Shown here piece by piece: positions 34,566-43,638 of a stretch of 64,000 nt of DNA (its first letter is position 1; each line of letters begins with the position of its first letter). The stretch covers positions 13,596 through 77,595 of the forward strand of contig JAWOJB010000039.1 in assembly GCA_046484325.1 (NCBI GenBank), in the 5' to 3' direction. The notes beneath the pieces are model-generated. The model saw only the letters and a program-made list of their open reading frames with translations. It was not told the origin of the DNA and did no database searches. Source of the DNA: JAWOJB01 sp046484325 (GTDB lineage: Bacteria > Actinomycetota > Acidimicrobiia > Spongiisociales > ZC4RG35). The position numbers and the translations under genes are program-made.

Positions 34566-37004
34566 ATGAGCGACGACCAGGCCGACAACGGCGCGTCCCG
34601 ATCGCCGACGATCGACATCAACGAGGAGATGGCCCAGTCCTTCGTGGACTACGCCATGTCGGTGATCGTGTCCCGAGCCCTACCCGACGTCCGCGACGGG
34701 CTGAAGCCGGTGCAGCGGCGGATCGTGCACGCCATGAACGAGGCGAATCTCGGCCCCGGAACCCGGCACCGGAAGTCGGCCACGGTGGTGGGCGACGTCA
34801 TGGGCCGTTTCCATCCTCACGGGGACCAGGCCATCTACGACGCCCTGGTGCGCCTCGGCCAGAGCTTCTCCCTCCTCCACCCCCTGATCGACCCGCAGGG
34901 GAACTTCGGGTCGATCGACGACCCCCCGGCCCAGATGCGCTACACCGAGTGCCGGCTCGCCTCGATCGCCGAGCGCCTGCTCGAGGGGATCGACGAGGAC
35001 ACCGTCGACTTCGTCCCCAACTACGACGGCGAGCACCAGGAGCCCGCCGTGCTCCCCGCCCGCTTCCCCAACCTGCTCGTCAACGGGTCGCAGGGGATCG
35101 CGGTGGGGATGGCGACGAACGTCCCGCCCCACAACCTGGGCGAGGTGATCGACGCCTGCCTGCACGTGCTCGAGCATCCCGATGCCGGATCCGACGAGCT
35201 CATGCGGTTCGTCAAGGGCCCCGACTTCCCCACCGGCGCCTACATCGTCGGCACCTCCGGGGCGAAGGAGGCCCTGGCGACCGGCCGCGGCTCGGTCAAG
35301 ATGCGGGCGGTGGCCGACATCCAGGAGGTGCGGAAGGGCCGCACCGCCATCGTGGTCACCGAACTGCCCTACCAGGTCTCTCAGGACCGGGTCATGGAGA
35401 AGATCGCCGACCTCGTCCACGACAAGCGGCTCGAGGGGATCGCCGATCTCCGTAACGAGTCGTCGGCCCGGGTGGGCACCCGCCTCGTCATCGAGCTGAA
35501 GAGCACGGCGGTGCCCCAGGTCGTGCTCAACCAGCTCTACAAGCTCACCCAACTGCAGGACACCTTCGGGGTCAACATGGTCGCCCTCGTCGACGGCGTC
35601 CCCCGCACCCTCAACGTCGCCTCGATCGTCCGCCACTACCTCGACCACCAGATGGAGGTCATCGAGCGACGGACCCGGTACCGGCTGGAGAAGGCCAAGG
35701 CCCGGGCTCACATCCTCGAAGGGCTCATCGTCGCAGTCGACAACATCGACGAGGTGGTGAGGATCATCCGGGGCTCGGACGACACCCCCGACGCCCGCAG
35801 CCGCCTGATCGAGCGCTTCGAGCTCTCCGAGATCCAGGCCAACGCCATCCTCGACATGCCGCTCCGGCGGCTCTCCGCCCTCGAGACCGAGAAGCTCCGG
35901 AGCGAGCTGGCCGAGCTCCACCAGCTCATCACCGGTCTCGAGGCGATCCTCGCCGAGCCGGCTCGCCGCCGGGCCATCATCGCCGAGGAGCTGGCCGCGG
36001 TGAAGGACAAGTTCGCGGTACCCCGCCGTACCCGCATCGTGCCGGACGAGGGTGACCTCACGCTCGAGGACCTCATCGCCGACGAGGAGCTGATCGTCAC
36101 CGTGTCGTCATCGGGCTATGTGAAGTCGGTCCCTTCCGCCATCTACCGGACCCAGGCCCGTGGCGGGCGGGGGGTCAAGGCCGCCGAGCTCCGCGAGGAC
36201 GACGTGATCGCCCACATGGTCCACACCACCGCCCACGCGTACCTGCTGTTCTTCACGAACAAGGGTGTGGTCCACCGAATCAAGGCGCACGAGATCCCGA
36301 AACAGGCTCGAACCTCCAAGGGGGTGCTGGCCCAGTCGGTTCTCCCGCTCGAACCCGAGGAGCGCATCCAGGCCATCATCGACACCCGCGACTACGAGAC
36401 CAACCGGTATCTGGTGATGGTGACCCGTCTCGGACAGGCCAAGAAGACCGAGTTCAAGGAGTACGACTCCCGCAACCAGACCCTCAAGGCCATCCGCCTC
36501 GCCGAGGCAGACGAGCTGGTGGCGGTGCGCACCACGAACGGCGAGAACGACCTGCTCATCTTCACCGAGCAGGGCCAGGGGATCCGGTTCAAGGAGTCGG
36601 ACCTCCGGCCGATGGGGCGCGACACCCAGGGCGTGAGGGGGATCCGGCTGCGGCCGGGGGACCGGGTGGTGTCGGCCGCCTCGTCTGCGGACGGCGACGA
36701 GGTCCTGCTCATCACCTCGGCCGGATACGGCAAGCGCACCGCGATGGACCAGTTCCCCCGGCAGGGTCGCGGGGGGATGGGCGTGAAGGCCATGAAGCTC
36801 ACCCGGGTGCGGGGCCGGCTTATCGGAGCGCGGGCGGTCGCGAGGGACCAGCAGGTCTTCCTCGTCTCGTCTGCAGGAGTCGGCATCCGCACCGGAGCGG
36901 GCACCATCAGCCGCCAAGGGCGGGATGCCACGGGCGTCAAGGTGATGGACGTCGGGTCGGGGGAGCTGTCGACGTTCACGATGGTTGCCGAGAACGGCGA
37001 CTGA
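34566..37004 (+). CDS. gyrA: DNA gyrase subunit A
   Basis: 812 aa. Catalytic tyrosine in PAQMRYTECRL; C-terminal beta-pinwheel with GyrA box QARGGRG, which distinguishes it from ParC. In the quinolone pocket GRFHPHGDQAIYDALVR the residue equivalent to E. coli Ser83 is Gln, while the acidic residue equivalent to Asp87 is kept. The protein ends GELSTFTMVAENGD. ATG 34566. Confidence 0.97.
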   Translation: MSDDQADNGASRSPTIDINEEMAQSFVDYAMSVIVSRALPDVRDGLKPVQRRIVHAMNEANLGPGTRHRKSATVVGDVMGRFHPHGDQAIYDALVRLGQSFSLLHPLIDPQGNFGSIDDPPAQMRYTECRLASIAERLLEGIDEDTVDFVPNYDGEHQEPAVLPARFPNLLVNGSQGIAVGMATNVPPHNLGEVIDACLHVLEHPDAGSDELMRFVKGPDFPTGAYIVGTSGAKEALATGRGSVKMRAVADIQEVRKGRTAIVVTELPYQVSQDRVMEKIADLVHDKRLEGIADLRNESSARVGTRLVIELKSTAVPQVVLNQLYKLTQLQDTFGVNMVALVDGVPRTLNVASIVRHYLDHQMEVIERRTRYRLEKAKARAHILEGLIVAVDNIDEVVRIIRGSDDTPDARSRLIERFELSEIQANAILDMPLRRLSALETEKLRSELAELHQLITGLEAILAEPARRRAIIAEELAAVKDKFAVPRRTRIVPDEGDLTLEDLIADEELIVTVSSSGYVKSVPSAIYRTQARGGRGVKAAELREDDVIAHMVHTTAHAYLLFFTNKGVVHRIKAHEIPKQARTSKGVLAQSVLPLEPEERIQAIIDTRDYETNRYLVMVTRLGQAKKTEFKEYDSRNQTLKAIRLAEADELVAVRTTNGENDLLIFTEQGQGIRFKESDLRPMGRDTQGVRGIRLRPGDRVVSAASSADGDEVLLITSAGYGKRTAMDQFPRQGRGGMGVKAMKLTRVRGRLIGARAVARDQQVFLVSSAGVGIRTGAGTISRQGRDATGVKVMDVGSGELSTFTMVAENGD

Positions 37005-37063
37005 CGGGTCCGGGGCAGCGGGGAGCCGGCCGGTAGACTGCATCCACCCGAAGGAGTGTTCCC

Positions 37064-37534
37064 ATGACGACCGTGCGCCGAGTCCGTCGGGTCGTACGAC
37101 GCGTGGACGCCTGGACCGTCTTCAAGGTCTCCGCCCTCCTCTTCCTCGTGCTCGGGGTGGCGGTGGTGCTCGGGCTCGTAATGGCCTGGTCGGTGATCGA
37201 GCGGGCGGGAATCCCCCAGAGGATCACCGAGTTCCTGATCGACATCACGATGCTCGAGGAGGGGTCGGCTCCGTTCGGTGAGTCGGATCGGTTCCTCCGC
37301 GTGGCGGTCTTCGGCACCCTCGTCTGGTCGGTGCTCTCGATCGGGCTCGCCACGCTCGGTGCCGTCATGTACAACCTGGTTGCCGACATCGTCGGAGGGG
37401 TCGAGGTGGTTGTGCTCGAAGAGGTGCTTCCCCCGCCGCCCGCAGCCCCGGCGGTGACGCCCCCGCTACGCCCGCCCGCCATGTCGAATGTCGACCTCCC
37501 CACCGAGGAGACCCCGGTCAGCTCCGGGGAGTGA
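37064..37534 (+). CDS. DUF3566 membrane protein
   Basis: 156 aa; the transmembrane protein that follows gyrA in actinobacteria (Rv0007 position). Basic N-terminus (RRVRRVVRRVDAWTVFKVS), TM1 about 24-44, a central loop ITEFLIDITMLEEG, TM2 about 80-108, and a proline-rich tail. The upstream gap shows TAGACT (37033-37038) and AAGGAG before the ATG. Function is unknown; conserved location suggests an envelope role linked to division. Its 3' end overlaps the convergent gene by 17 bp. Confidence 0.88.
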   Translation: MTTVRRVRRVVRRVDAWTVFKVSALLFLVLGVAVVLGLVMAWSVIERAGIPQRITEFLIDITMLEEGSAPFGESDRFLRVAVFGTLVWSVLSIGLATLGAVMYNLVADIVGGVEVVVLEEVLPPPPAAPAVTPPLRPPAMSNVDLPTEETPVSSGE

Positions 37535-38195
37535 CGGTTTCGGCCACGACGAGCCCCATGGCACGCCCCATGGCGAGGTAGTCGCCGGCCCATTCCCATA
37601 CCGGGTGGGCACCGGGTTTCGAGGAGAGCCCGGTGATACCGGCGGCGAGGCAGACGGCGTCCAGGAAGGCGGCATCGTCCACCACGGTCACCGTATGGCC
37701 GGAATCTTCGGCCAGCACCCCCGCCCACGGACCCTCGACGGGCGCCCACTCCGGGACGTCGGTGCCCAGGGTGTGCACCGACCCGATGGGGGCCGGGAAC
37801 CCGGCCGTCGGCCCGCGGCCGGGGGGTCTCCCCGGCGTTGTGACCACCAGGCGGGCGGCTGAGAGGCCGAAGACCTCCGCCAGTGCCCTCACCAGACCTG
37901 CCGGAGAGGCCTGGGTCACGATCGGGATGCCGTGGCGGGCCTTCGGGTCGAGAGGGGTGACCGCCGGCACGCTTGCCGCCGATGCCATCTCCAGGGCCGT
38001 CTCGTCCGTGGCCAGGACGGCATCCCATCCGTCGATCGCGTCGATTCGGCGGGCGTTGGCCCAGGTGGCGGGTGGTGAGCGGTCCAGTAGCCCGATCTCG
38101 GCGACGGCGGGGTCGGCGGCGAGGGCGTGGATCGCCCGCATCTCGCGCTCCCCGCGCGGTACGACGGCGACGCGGAGCGGGGTCGGGGAGGGCAC
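37518..38195 (-). CDS. Hypothetical protein, Rossmann-like N-terminus
   Basis: 225 aa, family not recognised. The N-terminal half looks like an NAD-binding or response-type alpha/beta fold (LRVAVVPRGEREMRAIHALA, AEIGLLDRSPP, WDAVLATDETALEMA). The rest includes VTQASPAGLVRALAEVFGLS and TVVDDAAFLDAVCLAAGITG. No signal peptide or TM helix. GTG start at 38195. It converges on and overlaps DUF3566 by 17 bp. Codon usage matches the core genome, so it is probably native. Confidence 0.6.
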   Translation of the reverse strand: MPSPTPLRVAVVPRGEREMRAIHALAADPAVAEIGLLDRSPPATWANARRIDAIDGWDAVLATDETALEMASAASVPAVTPLDPKARHGIPIVTQASPAGLVRALAEVFGLSAARLVVTTPGRPPGRGPTAGFPAPIGSVHTLGTDVPEWAPVEGPWAGVLAEDSGHTVTVVDDAAFLDAVCLAAGITGLSSKPGAHPVWEWAGDYLAMGRAMGLVVAETVTPRS

Positions 38196-38228
38196 GGGTC
38201 GAGTGTAGGGAGGTCGAGTACCACGTGG

Positions 38229-38657
38229 TCAGGGCCGCCGAAGGTGTGGCGCGATCTCCGGCCGTCCGGCCACCCGCTCGGCCGCCCGGTCGTAGGCGGC
38301 AACCCACACCTTGCCGTGCCCGGGGGTTGACGGCGGGGCGGCATGGGCGACGAGGTGGTGACCGAGTTCGTGGGCGATGACTCCGGCGGTGGTGACGGCC
38401 CCGATCCGGAGCCGGCCCGGGCTCCCCGGCTCGTAGAGCCCGGTGTGGACAGCCCGGTTCGCCCGGACGCGTAGTTCGGGAGGCGGCAGCCTCAGGTCCG
38501 CGGACGTCTCCTCGACGATCCAACATATGGTGGTGGGGTCGGCCACGACCACGTGATCGAGCTCGAGGAGCAGGCCAAAGTCGCGGGAGAACCGTCGAAG
38601 CATGTGCTCGTGGCGAACGGTGCGCCGAAACCCGGGAGGGGCGCGGTGGATGGGCAT
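38229..38657 (-). CDS. Small zinc metalloprotease-like protein (TIGR04338-like)
   Basis: 142 aa. HELGHHLVAH supplies HExxH, followed 15 residues on by GHGKVWVAAYDRAAERVAG, which resembles the third-ligand histidine region of the SprT-like/TIGR04338 actinobacterial metallohydrolases. No signal peptide. Upstream residues TADLRLPPPELRV-like and VHTGLYEPGSPG fit the same family. Target unknown. The downstream hypothetical gene starts 33 bp later on the same strand. Confidence 0.68.
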   Translation of the reverse strand: MPIHRAPPGFRRTVRHEHMLRRFSRDFGLLLELDHVVVADPTTICWIVEETSADLRLPPPELRVRANRAVHTGLYEPGSPGRLRIGAVTTAGVIAHELGHHLVAHAAPPSTPGHGKVWVAAYDRAAERVAGRPEIAPHLRRP

Positions 38658-38666
38658 CGCCCCCGC

Positions 38667-39698
38667 TCAGGGGATCGGTACCAGGTCGAGCGGGATCACC
38701 CCTGGCTCCTGGTCGAAGGCTCCGACCTGGAGGGCGAGCTCGGCGGCGGCGACGGGGACGAGGAACGCCACCCAGGCCTCGGTGGCCGCACCCGGGATGG
38801 CCGTGGGGCTCGCCACGCTCCCTCCCGGAGCCTCGGCTGTGTCCCACGGTGCCAGCGCCAGTCCGTCCACGAGGAGCCGGAAGGCATCGTGAAGGAGGTC
38901 GTTGCCGCGACCGCTGACCTTCTCGGCCCTGACGTGGATCACGAGGAACAGCTCTCCCTCATCCGCCCGCTCACCGGTCGGCGAGGTGGAGTCCTCGTGG
39001 GGACGGTCCTCGGAGAAGGTGGCATCGAGGGCGGAGAAGACGATCGTTCCCCCGTTGGTGGGCCCCACGCCCTCGGCGAAGCCGGTGAGCTCCACGGTCA
39101 CCGGGTAGTCGGCCTCCGGAACCGGGCCGGTGAGAGGCAGCACCTCGGTCCGGTCGGGTGGGGCACCCACCACGAGGAGGGCGCGGGCGAGATCGGTGCC
39201 CGGCTCCACCGGGAAGGCCAGAAACGACTCCACCGTGGTGTTCGGCCGGATCAGTGATCCGACCTCGGAGAGGAAGCTCATGCTCGGGTCGGGAGCGATC
39301 TCGGTGCCGGAGACTGCGAGGCGAAAGGCGTCGATGCCGATCCCGATCTGGCTCTTGCCGGTCTGGTTCGTCCCCCGGATGTCGAGGTACGCGTAGGTGG
39401 TCGTTTCGTCGATCGCGGGGTCCGGATCATCCTCGGCGTACGACCGCGGATCCTGATTGGACGACCGCACGCCCGTGACGGTCAACTCGATGTTGGCGAA
39501 GACCGTCGACCGCTCCTCGAACCCCTCCAGTTCTTCGACCTGGAGGACCGGCTCGGCTTCGGTCGTGGTCGTGGTGGCGGCCGTGGTCGAGGTGGTGGGA
39601 GCGGGGGTGGTCGTGGTGGACACCGCAGTCGATCCTCCGCACCCGGTCAGTGCCAACGCCGCGGCCAGCCACAGGAATCCACGCAGTCTCGACACCAT
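38667..39698 (-). CDS. Predicted lipoprotein of unknown function
   Basis: 343 aa. Signal peptide with lipobox ALTGCGG (Cys about 20), then a threonine linker (TTTTPAPTTSTTAATTTTT, about 28-46). Two beta-rich repeats follow that resemble DUF4352-type immunoglobulin-like domains: FANIELTVTGVRSS with TYAYLDIRGTNQTG, and DATFSEDRPHEDS with GELFLVIHVRAEKV. Start ATG 39698 chosen for the signal peptide. The poly-Thr linker is shared with the M1 peptidase, anti-sigma factor and PknB here. Surface-exposed role inferred; no enzymatic motif seen. Confidence 0.72.
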   Translation of the reverse strand: MVSRLRGFLWLAAALALTGCGGSTAVSTTTTPAPTTSTTAATTTTTEAEPVLQVEELEGFEERSTVFANIELTVTGVRSSNQDPRSYAEDDPDPAIDETTTYAYLDIRGTNQTGKSQIGIGIDAFRLAVSGTEIAPDPSMSFLSEVGSLIRPNTTVESFLAFPVEPGTDLARALLVVGAPPDRTEVLPLTGPVPEADYPVTVELTGFAEGVGPTNGGTIVFSALDATFSEDRPHEDSTSPTGERADEGELFLVIHVRAEKVSGRGNDLLHDAFRLLVDGLALAPWDTAEAPGGSVASPTAIPGAATEAWVAFLVPVAAAELALQVGAFDQEPGVIPLDLVPIP

Positions 39699-39806
39699 CC
39701 CACCCTCTCGATCTCGGCAGGGCCGGCCGGCGGACACGTCCGAGAGCCGGGCGTGCGCCCGAGGTCTAGTCGGTCGGGGCGGCGCATGCACGGGTTTTCT
39801 CGCGGA

Positions 39807-40388
39807 TCACCCCCGGTACAGGTCGAAAATCCCGTTTCGCCCGGGGACGGTGACCTGTGCCTCCACCGCCAGCCCGGCTCTCGCCGCCGGCGCCTGGTGG
39901 CGCTCGTCGGCGGACCGAACCGCCAGGTAGACGGCTGGGAACTCCCACTCCCTGCCGAGCCAGTCGAGGACACCCGTGAGGAGGCGATCCACCGCGTCCG
40001 GTGCAGGGTGGCTCCGTCGGACCCAGAGACCCAGTACGGCCGCGCCGGTCGGGAGTCGCCCTATCAGATCGGGGTTCGCCTCCGCGAGTCGGTCGGTGTC
40101 CGCCAGGTAGACGCAGCCGAGGCATTCGGAGCGGTCCGACCTGAGAACGGTGAAGGTGAAGGCGACACCCTCCTCGTGCTCGCGCTGGTGGCGGGCGAGG
40201 TCCTCCCGGTTCTCGTCGACTGTGAAGTCGTCGGCCGGCCAGGTGCTGCCGCTCCACTCTCGGAGCCACTCCCTGGTGTCCATCACCGCGGCATAGTCGA
40301 GCTCGACGTGGTCGGTCGTGAGCGGCTCGAGGAAGAACTCGTCGATGGTCGTCGTGGCCGGCGCGCTGGAACCCGGTAGCCCGAACAC
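39807..40388 (-). CDS. GNAT-like acetyltransferase
   Basis: 193 aa. Pattern of a GNAT domain: N-terminal FFLEPLTTDHVELDYAAVMD, central FTFTVLRSDRSECLGCVYL (beta4), VLGLWVRRSHPAPDAVDRLL in place of the acetyl-CoA loop, and YLAVRSADERHQAPAARAGL near the end. The RxxGxG loop is not canonical, so catalytic ability is uncertain. GTG start 40388 lies 73 bp downstream of the convergently arranged run containing the hydrolase-cyclase gene on the same strand. Confidence 0.62.
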   Translation of the reverse strand: MFGLPGSSAPATTTIDEFFLEPLTTDHVELDYAAVMDTREWLREWSGSTWPADDFTVDENREDLARHQREHEEGVAFTFTVLRSDRSECLGCVYLADTDRLAEANPDLIGRLPTGAAVLGLWVRRSHPAPDAVDRLLTGVLDWLGREWEFPAVYLAVRSADERHQAPAARAGLAVEAQVTVPGRNGIFDLYRG

Positions 40389-40461
40389 CGGGTCATTGAA
40401 CCAGGGCCAGGGGCTCGCGGTGGGTCCGGGTAGGGAGGGGTCCGGACTCCGAAGGACTGGA

Positions 40462-41787
40462 TCAGACCACCGAGAACAACTCCCAGGCCTCGGGGACCCC
40501 CTTCAGCTCGTGAACCCCTCGGGAGCTGAACTCGATCCCAGATCCGGCCACGAGATCTTTCACCGTCCGTGACACCCTCACCTCTCCCGGTGCCGCCAGG
40601 GAGGCGACCCGGGCCCCGATGTGAACCGCCAGTCCGGCGACGTCTCCACCGACGATCTCCATCTCCCCGGTGTGCAATCCGCAACGTACCTGCAGCCCCA
40701 GGGACGGGACCTCTCGACTGATCGCCTGAGCGCAGCGGATGGCTCGCACCGGACCATCGAACCGGGCGACGAACCCGTCGCCGGTCGTGGTCACCTCCGT
40801 TCCGTGCCAGCGGACCAGGAGATTCCGGACCATGGCGTTGTGCCTGCTCAGCAGGTCCCGCCACCTCCGGTCACCCAGCTCGGTCGCCTTGGACGTGGAA
40901 CCGACGATGTCGGTGAAGAGAACGGTGGCCAGGACTCGCTCAGGGGGCGAAGAAAAGCGGTGTCCGGTGACGAACTCTTCGATCTCCTCGAGCATCGGCT
41001 CTGTGTGGCCCGCCCAGAAGTAGTGGTCCCGGCCGTCCAGCTCCACCAGCCGTGCCCCCGGGATCTTCGAGGCGATGTATCTGCCCTCCTCCACCTTGAC
41101 GTCTTCGTCGTCCGTGCGGTAGAGAAGGAGCGTCGGCACCTTGATGCTGGGGAGGATGCTCGTCACGTCGATCTGGGAGTTCATCGTGATCAGGGCGGCC
41201 GCAGCCTGCGGGCTGGCCGAGAGGCGCGCATATCGGACAAACCAGTCCTGGAAGGCGGGGTCGTCCGCCCGGCTGGGTGCGTAGTACGAGAGATCGAACC
41301 CCCGTCCCCAGGTCTGTTCGATCTCGTCGATGTGGGCGAGACGCTCCTCCCACGACGGTGCCCACGGGTAGTCGTCGCTTCGGATCCTCTTCACATAGCA
41401 CCCTGTGAGGATCATCCCCTCGACCCGGTGGGGGAAGGTGCCGGCGAACAGAACGCACATGTTTCCTCCTTCCGAGTGGCCGAAGAGAAACGCCTTCTCC
41501 GAGCCGGCAGTGTCCATCACCCCTCGAAGATCGTCCATTCTGACCTCGAGGGTCGGCAGGTCGTCGATCGAGACCGCGTCGGAGAGCCCGGTGCCTCTCT
41601 TGTCGAAGATGATGAGCCGGGAGAACGACGCCAGTCGTTCCAGGAACTGGGCAAGGCCTGGGTCCTCCCACATGACCTCGATGTTGGAGACGAAACCCGG
41701 CACGTAGACCAGGTCGGGTGGGCCGCTCCCGATCACCTGATAGGCGATGTTGACGTCACCGCTCTTGGCGTAGGAGATCGGGGGCAT
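40462..41787 (-). CDS. Alpha/beta hydrolase fused to class III adenylate/guanylate cyclase
   Basis: 441 aa. N-terminal alpha/beta hydrolase (about 10-265) with nucleophile Ser105 in FGHSEGG and a late His in DGRDHYFWAGH. C-terminal cyclase homology domain (about 280-441) with the metal aspartates in FTDIVGSTSKA and TTTGDGFVARF, and CGLHTGEMEI. Same architecture as mycobacterial Rv1900c (LipJ). It would make cAMP or cGMP in response to a ligand or hydrolysis product (inference). Start ATG 41787 (MPPISYAKSGDVNIAYQ). It lies next to remains of another cyclase-type regulator. Confidence 0.88.
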   Translation of the reverse strand: MPPISYAKSGDVNIAYQVIGSGPPDLVYVPGFVSNIEVMWEDPGLAQFLERLASFSRLIIFDKRGTGLSDAVSIDDLPTLEVRMDDLRGVMDTAGSEKAFLFGHSEGGNMCVLFAGTFPHRVEGMILTGCYVKRIRSDDYPWAPSWEERLAHIDEIEQTWGRGFDLSYYAPSRADDPAFQDWFVRYARLSASPQAAAALITMNSQIDVTSILPSIKVPTLLLYRTDDEDVKVEEGRYIASKIPGARLVELDGRDHYFWAGHTEPMLEEIEEFVTGHRFSSPPERVLATVLFTDIVGSTSKATELGDRRWRDLLSRHNAMVRNLLVRWHGTEVTTTGDGFVARFDGPVRAIRCAQAISREVPSLGLQVRCGLHTGEMEIVGGDVAGLAVHIGARVASLAAPGEVRVSRTVKDLVAGSGIEFSSRGVHELKGVPEAWELFSVV

Positions 41788-41941
41788 CGACGGGAGTCTA
41801 CGGAGTCGCCGCCTCGCGCGACCTCGCCGACGCGTCCCTGGAGTGAGCAAGAACCCAGCTCCGCCTCGTCGCCGACATGCTCGGTGAGCGCCATCCCGCC
41901 GTCTCCGACCCTCTCCTCGAGGCCGAAGCCGACGCCACCGC

Positions 41942-42082
41942 CGTGTGCGTCTGCTCGATCCCGAGACCGAGGCGAGGGCGACGGAAGGTCCTCGGCCTGG
42001 CCGACCGGACCAGGTAGGCCTCGACCGGGTGATCGACCCCCTTCAGCTCGAGGGGCCCGTACAGAACGGTGTCGAAGACACC
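41942..42082 (-). pseudogene. Inverted linker fragment of a cyclase-ATPase regulator
   Basis: On the minus strand, 47 codons read GVFDTVLYGPLELKGVDHP, VEAYLVRSARPRTFRRPR and so on to LGLGIEQTHT. This matches the segment that joins a cyclase domain to its AAA ATPase in fused transcriptional regulators (GPxELKGVxxPVxxYxV). The ATPase that should follow begins at 42069 on the plus strand with PPLVGREQELELL. The two pieces meet at GGTGTC-GAA-GACACC (42068-42082). Flipping this piece would restore one continuous reading order. Upstream cyclase domain lost. Confidence 0.72.
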
Positions 42083-43638
42083 GCCGCTGGTGGGCAGGGA
42101 GCAGGAACTGGAACTGCTCCGCGCCTCCTTGGCGCAAGCTCGGGAGGGACACGAAACCCGATCGCTCACCGTGGTCGGTGAAGCCGGGATCGGGAAGTCA
42201 AGGCTGATCAGCGAGTTCGACGATTGGTTGAGCGGTGTGGCGGGTGACGTGGAGACCTTCCGGGGCCGTGCCCACGCCTCGTCGCAACATGTCCCCTTCT
42301 CTTTGATGAGGGACGTGTTGGCCGAACACGCCGGCATCCACGACAGCGATCCCCCGGACACGGTCGGCGAGAAGCTTCAGCAGGACGTCGTCGCGCTACT
42401 GGGTGACGAGCGCGCCGTGACCAAGACCGAGCTGATCGCTCGTCTCCTCGGCTTCGAGATCGGCGAGGCCGAGGACCTGGGCGGAGTCGACCCGCAGCAT
42501 CTCAACGAGTCGGCGCGCGCATTTGTTCAGGAGTACTTCCGGGCGGCGGGGACACCCGCGCCGGCGGTGCTCTTGTGCGAGGACTTGCACTGGGCGGACG
42601 GGGCCTCCCTCGACATGATTCCACTGGTGGCATCACTCCCGGATGCCGCCGTGCTGGTGGTCGGGTCGGCCCGCCCGTCGCTCCTGGAACGCCGACCCGA
42701 GTGGGGGGAGGGACTCAGGGGTCACCTCATCGTCGAGTTGGGTCCGTTGACGACGCAGGCCGGTGAGGCGCTTCTCGTCGAATCTCTTGGCGGCGACCGC
42801 TCTGTGCCAGGGCAGTTGCGCCATGTGGTGCTGACCACCGCCGAGGGCAACCCTTTCTACATCGAAGAGTTGATCAAGATGCTGGTCGAAGACGGGGTGG
42901 TCTTCCAGGCGGAGGGAGGCTGGCAGCTGCGGGATGAGGACCTGGCCGGTCTTCGGGTCCCGCCCACCCTGACCGGTGTGCTGCAGGCACGTTTCGACAC
43001 CCTGGAGCCGGAGGAGCGGAGGTGTCTGCAGCACGGCTCGGTGATCGGGCGCGTCTTCTGGGACAAGGCGGTCGACTCCTTGACGGCCGCAGAGGGAGGC
43101 TCACCTGCCGGGCAGAGCACCGCCACGGCCCCGATCCTGGATCAGCTACGCACCCGGGAGATGGTGTTCCGCCACGATCCATCCACCTTCGATGACACCG
43201 AGGAGTATCTGTTCAAGCACGCGCTCCTCCGCGACGTGACCTACTCCACACTCCTGAAACGGCAGCGCCGGGTCTATCACGGTCTGGCGGCGCGATGGCT
43301 GGAGGGTGTGACCGGACGCGCCCGCCGCGAAGGGGAGTTCAGCCGGGTGATCGCCGATCACTACCTGAGCGCGGACGAGCCGAGTAAGGCCGCCGATTGG
43401 TACCTGCGCGCCGGGAAGGTTGCTGCTGCCCAGTTCGCCAACCAGGCTGCGCTGGAAGCGTTCGCCCGCGCCCTGGACCTGAGGCCTGATGCGAGCCCAC
43501 GCTGGCGGGCGGAAGTGCTGCTCGAGCGGGAGGAAGTCAACGAGCTCCTCGGGGACAGGGAGCGGCAGCGACTCGATCTGGACGCTGCGCAGGCCATCGC
43601 CGATGAGATCGGCGATGGCCATCTCGGAGCCTCGGTGG
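42069..43638 (+). pseudogene. AAA ATPase part of a cyclase-ATPase-TPR regulator, truncated both ends
   Basis: Open frame from a GTG at 42069. VGREQELELLRASLAQ, then Walker A GEAGIGKS (37-44), Walker B VLLCEDLHWADGASLD, EGNPFYIEELIKMLVEDG, and PPTLTGVLQARFDTLEPEER; TPR-like helices begin near LSADEPSKAADWYLRAG. Full-length relatives carry a cyclase domain in front and several hundred residues of TPRs behind. Here the front is replaced by the inverted linker and the back stops where a recombinase remnant begins (about 43620-43640). The frame stays open to 43829 but the tail is recombinase sequence out of frame. Possibly still expressed as a fragment. Confidence 0.78.

Noticed and set aside
32567..34621. 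684-codon minus-strand frame over gyrB
   Set aside because: Shadow of gyrB; no recognisable motif.
41798..42361. Whole 187-codon minus-strand ORF as a gene
   Set aside because: Only codons 94-140 resemble a protein family (cyclase-ATPase linker); the flanks are antisense of the ATPase or unmatched.
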